Shown piece after piece: positions 1-5,706 of a stretch of 5,706 nt of DNA. The number at the start of each line of letters is the position of its first letter. Within the stretch, counting starts at the first letter, position 1. Below the pieces are notes generated by a model, which was not told where the DNA came from, made no database searches, and saw nothing but the letters and a program-made list of their open reading frames with translations. The DNA is from Phocaeicola_A sp964432715 (GTDB taxonomy: Bacteria > Bacteroidota > Bacteroidia > Bacteroidales > Bacteroidaceae): NCBI GenBank assembly GCA_964432715.1, contig CAYSOW010000118.1, positions 1 through 5,706 of the forward strand. Direction: 5' to 3'. The position numbers were made by a program, and so were the translations under genes.

Positions 1-38
1 CCTCTTGCACAAACATCGTTTTTCTTATAAAAAATCGC

Positions 39-46
39 TATTTTTG
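39..46 (+). promoter_or_regulatory. ligA promoter, Bacteroides-type -7 element
   Basis: TATTTTTG matches the Bacteroides sigma-ABfr -7 consensus TAnnTTTG exactly. It ends 21 bases before the ligA ATG, so transcription should begin near base 50. I see no good -33 TTTG/TTG at the usual 19-21 base spacing; the nearest TTG, at 5-7, is too far upstream. The call rests on the -7 match, its position, and its near-identity to the element upstream of dapA. Confidence 0.7.
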
Positions 47-67
47 TCGCAAATAATCGATTATGCC

Positions 68-2065
68 ATGACAGAAATAGAAAGAATCACCCAATTACGC
101 GAGGATTTACATCGCCATAACTATAAGTATTACGTGGAGAATGCTCCCGAAATCTCGGACTACGACTTCGACATGATGATGCGCGAACTGCAGGACCTGG
201 AGGCCCGCCACCCCGAGATGGCCGACCCCAATTCGCCCAGCATGCGCGTGGGTAGCGACCTGAATAAGGAGTTCACCCAGGTGGAGCACCGTTACCCCAT
301 GCTCTCGCTGGCCAACACCTATTCCGAGGCCGAGGTGGCCGAATTCTACAACCGCGTCAAGAAGGACCTGAACGAGGACTTCGAGATATGCTGCGAGATG
401 AAGTTCGACGGCACCTCCATCTCGCTTACCTACGAGAACGGACGCTTGGTGCGTGCCGTGACCCGCGGCGACGGCGTGCGGGGCGACGACGTCACCAACA
501 ATGTGAAGACCATCCGCTGCATCCCGCTGGTACTGCATGGCGACGACTATCCCGCCGACTTCGAGATGCGCGGCGAGATACTGATGCCCTGGGACGTGTT
601 TGAGCAACTGAACCGCGAGCGCGAGGCCCGTGAGGAACCGCTCTTCGCCAATCCGCGCAACGCCGCCTCCGGCACGCTGAAGCTGCAGAACTCCTCCATC
701 GTGGCCAGCAGAAAGCTGGACTCCTACCTATATTATATATTAGGTGCGGAACTGCCTTACGACGGCCATTACGAAAATCTGGAATACGCCCGCAAGTGGG
801 GCTTCAAGATATCCAACGCCATGCGCAAGTGCAAGACGCTGGAGGAAATCTTCGAATACATCCGCTATTGGGATGTGGAGCGCAAGAACCTGCCTGTAGC
901 CACCGACGGCATCGTGCTGAAGGTGAACTCGCTGCGCCAGCAGCGCAACCTGGGCTACACGGCCAAGTCGCCCCGCTGGGCCATCGCCTATAAGTTCCAG
1001 GCCGAGCGTGCCTGCACGCGGCTCAACAGTGTCAGCTTCCAGGTGGGACGCACGGGCGCCATCACTCCGGTGGCCAACCTCGACCCTGTGCAACTGGCAG
1101 GCACCGTGGTGAAGCGTGCCTCGCTTCATAATGCCGACATCATCGAAGGCCTTGATCTGCACATCGGCGACATGGTCTACGTGGAGAAAGGCGGCGAAAT
1201 CATCCCCAAGATTGTGGGCGTGGACAAGGAGGCCCGCTTCATGATAGGCGACAAGGTGCAGTTCGTGACACGCTGCCCCGAGTGCGGCGCTCCGCTGATT
1301 CGCTATGAGGGCGAAGCCGCACATTATTGCACCAACGACTCCTCGTGTCCGCCGCAGATAAAGGGCAAGATAGAGCACTTCATCAGTCGCAAAGCCATGA
1401 ATATCGAAGGCATTGGCCCCGAGACGGTGGACCTATTCTACCAAGACCATCTCATCGCCAACATGGCCGACCTCTACACGCTGAAGGCCGCCGACATCGT
1501 ACGGCTGGAGAGAATGGGAGAGAAGTCCGCCGAGAACATCGTGGCCGGCATCGAGCGCTCCAAGCAAGTGCCTTTCGAGCGCGTGCTCTTCGCCATCGGC
1601 ATCCGCTTTGTGGGCGAAACCACAGCCAAGACGCTGGCCAAGGCGTTCCCCAGCATCGACAAGTTGGCGCAAGCCACGCTCGACGACCTGATTCACGTGG
1701 ACGAGATTGGCGAGAAGATAGCCCAGAGCATCATCCGCTATTTTGCCGACGAGCGCAACATCAAGTTGATAGAGCAACTGCGTGAGGCCGGCGTGCAACT
1801 GGAAGCGGCTGCTGTGGACACCTCCGACCACACCAATAAGTTGGAGGGGAAATCCATCGTGGTGAGCGGCGTGTTCAGCCAGCATTCCCGCGACGAATAC
1901 AAGGCACTCATCGAGAAACATGGCGGAAAGAACGTGGGAAGCATCTCGGCCAAGACCGGATTTATCCTGGCCGGCGAGAATATGGGCCCGGCCAAATTGG
2001 AGAAAGCACAGAAGTTGGGAATACCAATTATTAGCGAAAACGACTTTTTAGCGATGATTCAGTAA
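68..2065 (+). CDS. ligA: NAD-dependent DNA ligase LigA
   Basis: LigA seals 5'-phosphate/3'-hydroxyl nicks in duplex DNA, using NAD+ as the adenylate donor, in Okazaki fragment joining and in repair. It is cytosolic and normally essential. The product is 665 residues, the usual family length. Domains in order are: the Ia NMN-binding domain (about 1-65, with Tyr21, Asp31 and Asp35); the nucleotidyltransferase domain with the KFDG adenylation motif (Lys112), TRGDG (132-136), MRGE (167-170), NPRNAASG (195-202), DGIVLKV (280-286) and Lys309; the OB fold (about 312-390); a four-Cys zinc finger (Cys403, 406, 421, 427; spacing CX2C-X14-C-X5-C); helix-hairpin-helix repeats (about 435-575); and a C-terminal BRCT domain (about 590-662). 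All core catalytic residues are present. The ATG at 68 is chosen because the in-frame TTG at 5 lies upstream of the -7 promoter element and would add 21 residues unlike the family. No Shine-Dalgarno is visible, which is usual in Bacteroidetes. Confidence 0.98.
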   Translation: MTEIERITQLREDLHRHNYKYYVENAPEISDYDFDMMMRELQDLEARHPEMADPNSPSMRVGSDLNKEFTQVEHRYPMLSLANTYSEAEVAEFYNRVKKDLNEDFEICCEMKFDGTSISLTYENGRLVRAVTRGDGVRGDDVTNNVKTIRCIPLVLHGDDYPADFEMRGEILMPWDVFEQLNREREAREEPLFANPRNAASGTLKLQNSSIVASRKLDSYLYYILGAELPYDGHYENLEYARKWGFKISNAMRKCKTLEEIFEYIRYWDVERKNLPVATDGIVLKVNSLRQQRNLGYTAKSPRWAIAYKFQAERACTRLNSVSFQVGRTGAITPVANLDPVQLAGTVVKRASLHNADIIEGLDLHIGDMVYVEKGGEIIPKIVGVDKEARFMIGDKVQFVTRCPECGAPLIRYEGEAAHYCTNDSSCPPQIKGKIEHFISRKAMNIEGIGPETVDLFYQDHLIANMADLYTLKAADIVRLERMGEKSAENIVAGIERSKQVPFERVLFAIGIRFVGETTAKTLAKAFPSIDKLAQATLDDLIHVDEIGEKIAQSIIRYFADERNIKLIEQLREAGVQLEAAAVDTSDHTNKLEGKSIVVSGVFSQHSRDEYKALIEKHGGKNVGSISAKTGFILAGENMGPAKLEKAQKLGIPIISENDFLAMIQ

Positions 2066-2126
2066 CTTTTTACTAGGTATAAAAGAAAAAACAGTTGAAA
2101 TATATCGCATAAATCGAAAAAATTCG

Positions 2127-2134
2127 TACTTTTG
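2127..2134 (+). promoter_or_regulatory. dapA promoter, Bacteroides-type -7 element
   Basis: TACTTTTG matches TAnnTTTG exactly and lies 32 bases before the dapA ATG, in the AT-rich gap after ligA. Transcription should begin near base 2138-2140. No convincing -33 element lies at the expected spacing; the TTG at 2095-2097 is about 29 bases upstream, which is too far. The element implies that dapA can be transcribed independently of ligA. Confidence 0.7.
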
Positions 2135-2166
2135 TGGCAAATAAATCAAGAGTAGACATTACATTT

Positions 2167-3060
2167 ATGATACGATCAAGATTAAGAGGTATGGGAGTAG
2201 CGCTGATTACTCCCTTCAAGGAAGACGACAGTGTGGATTACGACGCACTGCTTCGCTTGGTAGATTACCAATTACAGAACGGCACCGACTTCTTGTGCGT
2301 GCTGGGTACCACCGCAGAAACACCTACGTTGACCAAGGAAGAGAAAGACAAGATCAAAAAGGTGATTATAGAGCGCGTGAACGGCAAAATTCCCATCTTG
2401 TTGGGAGTAAGTAGCAACTGCACCAAGACCGTGGTAGAAAGCCTGAAAAACGACGATTTCACGGGCGTGGACGCCGTGCTGGCCGCCGTGCCGTATTACA
2501 ACAAACCGTCGCAAGAGGGCATTTACCAGCACTATAAGGCCATTGCCGAGGCAACGGACCTTCCCGTAGTGCTCTATAATGTACCGGGCCGTACAGGCGT
2601 CAACATGACCGCCGAGACCACCTTGCGTCTGGCCCGTGATTTCAAGAACATCGTAGCCATCAAGGAAGCCTCCGGCAACATCACGCAGATGGATGATATC
2701 ATCAAGAACAAGCCTGCGAATTTCGATGTCATCTCGGGCGACGACGGCATCACCTTCCCGCTGATTACGCTGGGTGCTGTGGGTGTGATTTCCGTGATAG
2801 GCAATGCCTTTCCGCGAGAATTCAGCCGTATGACACGCCTGGCCCTGCAGGGCGATTATGCCAATGCCTTGACCATCCACCACAAGTTCACCGAACTCTT
2901 CAGCCTGCTGTTTGTAGACGGCAATCCTGCCGGTGTGAAAGCCATGCTGAACGTGATGGGATTCATTGAGAACAAACTGCGTCTGCCGCTGGTTCCGACA
3001 CGCATCACCACCTTCGAGAAAATGCGCAGCATCCTGGACGAACTGAAAATCAGATGCTGA
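2167..3060 (+). CDS. dapA: 4-hydroxy-tetrahydrodipicolinate synthase DapA
   Basis: DapA condenses pyruvate with aspartate-4-semialdehyde, the first committed step to diaminopimelate and lysine. It is a cytosolic (beta/alpha)8 barrel enzyme, usually a homotetramer. The 297-residue product matches the family's usual length of about 290-300. Visible active-site residues are Thr48-Thr49 in GTTAETPTL, Tyr111 in PYYNKPSQEG, Tyr137 and Arg142 in YNVPGRTG, and the Schiff-base lysine Lys166 in AIKEASGN; GDDG near residue 200 is also typical. The ATG at 2167 is preferred: the in-frame GTG at 2134 overlaps the -7 promoter element, and a start at Met9 would drop the family-like leading segment. The residues aligned with the E. 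coli lysine-feedback site are mostly replaced. The gene lies 101 bases after ligA with its own promoter and is followed by a strong terminator. I see no lysine riboswitch; the short leader leaves no room for one. Confidence 0.97.
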   Translation: MIRSRLRGMGVALITPFKEDDSVDYDALLRLVDYQLQNGTDFLCVLGTTAETPTLTKEEKDKIKKVIIERVNGKIPILLGVSSNCTKTVVESLKNDDFTGVDAVLAAVPYYNKPSQEGIYQHYKAIAEATDLPVVLYNVPGRTGVNMTAETTLRLARDFKNIVAIKEASGNITQMDDIIKNKPANFDVISGDDGITFPLITLGAVGVISVIGNAFPREFSRMTRLALQGDYANALTIHHKFTELFSLLFVDGNPAGVKAMLNVMGFIENKLRLPLVPTRITTFEKMRSILDELKIRC

Positions 3061-3083
3061 CGTCATACACAACCTCATTATAG

Positions 3084-3125
3084 AGAAAGCGCTGATAAGC
3101 TGAGACTTATCGGCGCTTTCTTTTT
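3084..3125 (+). terminator. Intrinsic terminator of dapA
   Basis: A 16-bp stem (3084-3099 with 3106-3121) contains a single G-U wobble, at 3093/3113. It closes a six-base CTGAGA loop and runs directly into T residues at 3121-3125. It begins 23 bases after the dapA stop codon. The strong stem with a U tract is a textbook Rho-independent terminator. Confidence 0.93.
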
Positions 3126-3218
3126 GCCACCCCTGATTATCAGCCTTTTAAAAGTGTAATTAGGATTATGTTTAATTATATTCGGGAAATTCGTTATTGG
3201 GGTTGCCGAATCGTCGGA

Positions 3219-3272
3219 CAAGAAACAGAGAGTCCACCCTCGTCATCAAGCGATGCACGAGGATGGACTCTC
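3219..3272 (-). terminator. Hairpin terminator of the gyrA-side operon, possibly bidirectional
   Basis: Arms 3228-3243 and 3257-3272 form a 16-bp stem with one wobble (on the - strand transcript). A further 4-bp inner stem (3244-3247 with 3252-3255) sits around a tetraloop, leaving one bulged base at 3256. It starts 25 bases beyond the stop of the TPR gene. Reading on the - strand, the tail at 3227-3219 is TGTTTCTTG, a moderate U tract. The + side is also T-rich (3273-3283, CTATTATTTTT), so it could stop residual transcription from dapA as well. Confidence 0.85.
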
Positions 3273-3297
3273 CTATTATTTTTGGCGGGGATGCGAA

Positions 3298-4518
3298 TTA
3301 GTAGCCCAGTTCTTTCTCCAGTGCTTCGTATTCGCCACGGTTCAACTTCCAGTAGATGTTGAGCAGATAGTTGCCCCACAGCGACTTGTTGTCCGGAGCC
3401 AGCTGCTTAGCCTTCTCGTAGTACGGCTTAGCCTTCTCGTAGAGCGCCTTGATCTGGTCCTCGTTGGTTGAGTACTTGGGATCGTCGATGCCCAGCGAAG
3501 CGTTCTCCTCTACGATGACCTGTGCCGGGAAGAAATAGCAGTCGCCAATCTTGGCAGTGGCTTCAGCCACCAGGTTCTCGTTCTTATTGATAATCTTGTT
3601 GAAAGAGCCGATGGCATCATCGTACTGCTTCTTCTCGTACAGCAGGACGCCCTGTACATACAGGTAGTACGGAGTCTCGTTCTGAGCCAGCAGTTCGTTG
3701 ATCTTCGTCAGAGCCTTGTCAGATTCACCCTTAGTGATGTAGTAGTCCATGATGTTGCCTACGAAGAAGTCCTGTGAGGGGAACTTCGTCATACCTTCTT
3801 CCAGCACTTCCACCCACTTTGCAGTGTCCTTCAGTTCCTTGCTGTAAGTCTCGGCCATGTACATCAGTGATCTCCAGCCTTCGTTGTTGTCAGCCTTACC
3901 GATCTTACCGTATTTCAGCACCTTATCATTGTCCTTTACCATAGCGGCAGCCATTGTAGCGTAGTTGGCGTAGAGAGCTGTCAGCGTATCAGCCTTGATG
4001 GTGGGATCCTCTGAGAACAAAGGTACATCCACAGCGTCAACGTACATACCAAAGTACTTCAATGCACCTGCGTAGTCATTCTTGTTATAAGCGTCAGCAC
4101 CAGCATTAACCAAGTTGCCACGTACACCCTTCAGAATGTCAGCGTCTTTCTTTCTGTACTTCAGTTTCTTGTACTTCGGGTCACCGGAAGCCACCTTAGC
4201 CTGTTCGGTTTCGTCGCACTTCACATAATAATCGAACATGTTCACAAGGCTGTTATACAGTCTGGCTGTGTCAGCCTGTGCGCCCGGCAAGTACATCTTC
4301 ATGTTTTCATCGTCATAGATTGACTTCTGCAGGTCACCTGCCAGCTTCCATGTTTCAGGATCGGCAGCAGTCTCAGGATTGGTGAAGGCAGCCTGCAAAA
4401 CCTTTGCAGCTTCTTCGGGTTTGCCTTTCAATGCCTTAGCTTCCTTTACGACGCTCAACTGAGCGGATGCCGTGCAAGCGCTAATCATCAAGGCCACAGT
4501 AAATAATACTTTTTTCAT
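3298..4518 (-). CDS. Exported tetratricopeptide-repeat protein of unknown function
   Basis: The product is 406 residues and I do not recognise a named family. An N-terminal signal peptide is clear: Lys2-Lys3, a hydrophobic core at 4-12, then ACTASAQ. Cleavage is plausible after Ala19 (signal peptidase I), but Ile-Ser-Ala-Cys at 12-15 also fits a lipobox. The mature part is mostly helical with TPR-like units at about 134-167, 251-283, 284-317 (the clearest, LYEKKQYDDAIGSFNKII) and 352-376, plus a partial last unit at 377-402. A non-TPR segment at about 332-351 interrupts the repeats. There are no membrane segments beyond the signal and no catalytic motif. A periplasmic or envelope scaffold role is inference. 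The start ATG lies 40 bases after the gyrA stop with no terminator or TAnnTTTG element between them, so co-transcription with gyrA is likely. No Shine-Dalgarno is visible. Confidence 0.9.
   Translation of the reverse strand: MKKVLFTVALMISACTASAQLSVVKEAKALKGKPEEAAKVLQAAFTNPETAADPETWKLAGDLQKSIYDDENMKMYLPGAQADTARLYNSLVNMFDYYVKCDETEQAKVASGDPKYKKLKYRKKDADILKGVRGNLVNAGADAYNKNDYAGALKYFGMYVDAVDVPLFSEDPTIKADTLTALYANYATMAAAMVKDNDKVLKYGKIGKADNNEGWRSLMYMAETYSKELKDTAKWVEVLEEGMTKFPSQDFFVGNIMDYYITKGESDKALTKINELLAQNETPYYLYVQGVLLYEKKQYDDAIGSFNKIINKNENLVAEATAKIGDCYFFPAQVIVEENASLGIDDPKYSTNEDQIKALYEKAKPYYEKAKQLAPDNKSLWGNYLLNIYWKLNRGEYEALEKELGY
3405..3442 (-). repeat. 17-base direct repeat inside the TPR gene (period 21)
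   Basis: The 17 bases GCTTAGCCTTCTCGTAG occur at 3405-3421 and again at 3426-3442 (as written on the + strand), an exact repeat with a 21-base period. The period is seven codons, so the frame is kept. The repeat encodes two adjacent copies of YEKAK (residues 360-364 and 367-371) within a charged helix. This fits a small in-frame tandem duplication, or convergence within a repetitive TPR helix. Confidence 0.85.
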
Positions 4519-4558
4519 GATGTTGTGAATTTAATGATACATTATTATATTCCTAAAC

Positions 4559-5706
4559 TTATTCCTCGGTAGGTGCGTTAGGAGTGGATGCTATCCCCTC
4601 TCCCGCTCCATTGAACAATTCCGGTTCGGCAGGTGCGTCGGTCTCGGCTTCGGGATCGCTGTTCACCTTGCATACCGATGCGATGCGGTCGTTGCGCTTC
4701 TCCAGGTTGATCAGGCGCACGCCCTGAGTGGCACGGCCCATGATGCGGAAGTTCTCCACACGCACACGGATGGTGATGCCGGACTTATTGATAATCATCA
4801 GGTCATTGTCGTCCGTCACCGACTTGATGGCAATCAGTTTGCCCGTCTTCTCGGTGATGTTCAGCGTCTTCACGCCCTTCACGCCACGGTTTGTCTTACG
4901 GTAATCCTCCAGTTCCGAGCGCTTGCCGTAGCCCTGTTCCGAAACGACCATGATGGTCTCGTTCTCTCTATCCTTGATGCAAACCATGCCCACTACCTCG
5001 TCCTGCTGGTCGTCGTCGAGCGTCATGGCGCGCACGCCGGTAGCGATACGGCCCATTTCGCGCACGGCACTCTCGTGGAAGCGGATGGCGCGACCGTTGC
5101 GGTTGGCGATGACAATCTCGTTGTCGCCGTTGGTCAGGCGAACCTCTATCACCTTGTCATCCTCGCGGATAGTGATGGCGTTCACGCCGTTCTGGCGCGG
5201 ACGGGAGTACTGCTCCAGGAGGGTCTTCTTGATGACGCCGTTCTTGGTACAGAACACCACGTAGTGGCTGTTGATAAATTCCTTGTCGTTCAGGCTCTTC
5301 ACGCGCAGGTAAGCGGTCACCTTGTCGTCCGGATCGATGTTCAGCAAGTTCTGGATGGCACGACCCTTGGCGTTCTTGGCGCCCTCGGGGATTTCGTACA
5401 CCTTGAGCCAGTAGCACTTACCCTTCTGGGTGAAGAACATCATGGTGTTGTGCATGGTAGCCGGATAGATGTGCTCCACGAAGTCCTCCTGGCGCGTTTC
5501 CGTGCCCTTCGAGCCTACGCCACCACGGTGCTGGGTGCGGAACTCCGAGAGCGGAGTGCGCTTGATGTAGCCCAGGTGAGAGATGGTAATCACCATTTCA
5601 TCATCAGCATAGAAGTCTTCAGGATTGAAATTCTCCGAAGCATATACAATCTCCGAGCGACGGGGGTCGCCATACTTCTCCTTCACCTCCAGCAGTTCAT
5701 CCTTGA
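4559..5706 (-). CDS. gyrA: DNA gyrase subunit A, C-terminal part (5' end outside window)
   Basis: GyrA and GyrB form the A2B2 enzyme that introduces negative supercoils using ATP. The frame stays open to the window edge, so this is the last 381 residues of a longer protein; the GTG at 5684-5686 is internal Val, not a start. The catalytic tyrosine and the quinolone-resistance region are not visible. The segment opens with the end of the core and linker (KEKYGDPRRSEI), then the six-bladed C-terminal DNA-wrapping domain. Blade motifs recur about every 50-59 residues: QHRGGVG (58-64, the GyrA-box position), NAKGR (111-115), RPRQNGV (168-174), GRIATGVR (218-225), NRGVKGV (272-278) and GRATQGVR (323-330), numbering from the first full codon at 5704. 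The GyrA box differs from canonical QRRGGKG. The last 33 residues form an acidic, probably disordered tail. The TPR gene follows 40 bases downstream. Confidence 0.96.
   Translation of the reverse strand, partial: KDELLEVKEKYGDPRRSEIVYASENFNPEDFYADDEMVITISHLGYIKRTPLSEFRTQHRGGVGSKGTETRQEDFVEHIYPATMHNTMMFFTQKGKCYWLKVYEIPEGAKNAKGRAIQNLLNIDPDDKVTAYLRVKSLNDKEFINSHYVVFCTKNGVIKKTLLEQYSRPRQNGVNAITIREDDKVIEVRLTNGDNEIVIANRNGRAIRFHESAVREMGRIATGVRAMTLDDDQQDEVVGMVCIKDRENETIMVVSEQGYGKRSELEDYRKTNRGVKGVKTLNITEKTGKLIAIKSVTDDNDLMIINKSGITIRVRVENFRIMGRATQGVRLINLEKRNDRIASVCKVNSDPEAETDAPAEPELFNGAGEGIASTPNAPTEE

Noticed and set aside
5..67. Extended LigA start at TTG (base 5), adding 21 residues
   Set aside because: The region contains the -7 promoter element at 39-46, and the added residues are unlike LigA N-termini; the ATG at 68 gives the family's usual length.
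740..1378. Antisense and alternate-frame open frames within ligA
   Set aside because: GC-rich third positions of ligA remove stop codons in other frames; the translations have no domain features and no promoter.
2063..2090. Possible ligA terminator around CTTTTTACTAGGTATAAAAG
   Set aside because: The arms pair poorly and lack a GC-rich stem and a T tract; not a credible intrinsic terminator.
2134..2166. Extended DapA start at GTG (base 2134)
   Set aside because: The GTG overlaps the last base of the -7 element, so it would lie upstream of the transcription start; the ATG at 2167 gives the expected 297 residues.
2272..3078. Long open frame antisense to dapA (268 codons)
   Set aside because: It is a mirror of dapA codon bias. 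The product is His/Gly/Val-rich low-information sequence with no recognisable domain, and it would run opposite a clear conserved gene.
3133..3154. Short palindromes CTGATTATCAG and CTTTTAAAAG after the dapA terminator
   Set aside because: Stems of only 5 bp in AT-rich DNA with no gene nearby to regulate; likely chance.
3168..3362. Small + strand open frame across the convergent gap (64 codons)
   Set aside because: It reads through the terminator hairpin and into the antisense of the TPR gene, has Ser/Arg-rich composition and no promoter; the AGGA before its ATG looks like chance.
5684..5686. GTG as the start of a separate 375-residue protein
   Set aside because: The GyrA reading frame continues upstream (KDELLE) to the window edge, so this is an internal valine of gyrA.
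1..5706. A hidden novel system (mobile element, CRISPR, defence or toxin-antitoxin genes, structured RNA)
   Set aside because: Nearly all bases are accounted for by four recognisable genes and short gaps; I saw no direct-repeat arrays, insertion-sequence ends, tRNA-like folds or unexplained stretches above about 240 bases.

Overview
The window looks like ordinary chromosomal housekeeping DNA from a member of the Bacteroidales, most likely Bacteroides or a close relative. Three things support this. Both visible promoters carry the Bacteroides-type -7 element TAnnTTTG. No clear Shine-Dalgarno sequence precedes the three complete genes. The DapA, LigA and GyrA proteins also read like Bacteroides versions of these families; that is recognition from memory, not a search.

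The layout is two convergent pairs. On the + strand, ligA (NAD-dependent DNA ligase, 68-2065) is followed after about 100 bases by dapA (4-hydroxy-tetrahydrodipicolinate synthase, 2167-3060). Each has its own -7 element, so they are probably separate transcription units, although no terminator is visible between them. A strong intrinsic terminator follows dapA. On the - strand, the 3' part of gyrA (DNA gyrase subunit A; its 5' end lies beyond base 5706) is followed after 40 bases by a gene for an exported protein with tetratricopeptide-like repeats (4518 down to 3298). That gene ends at a second long hairpin. The two hairpins occupy the 237-base convergent gap, and I see no gene in that gap.

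LigA seals nicks during replication and repair. Gyrase supplies negative supercoils and relieves the stress ahead of the replication fork. DapA starts the lysine/diaminopimelate branch that feeds peptidoglycan. The TPR protein is exported and its function is unknown; its place behind gyrA suggests co-transcription but no shared mechanism.

I found no mobile element, CRISPR array, RNA gene, defence system or other clearly undescribed system. The points worth a second look are modest: near-identical promoter cores at ligA and dapA, a very short predicted ligA leader, a rare-codon AT-rich patch inside ligA, replaced lysine-feedback residues in DapA, a degenerate GyrA box with an acidic tail, a 17-base tandem repeat in the TPR gene, and an ambiguous signal peptide on the TPR protein.
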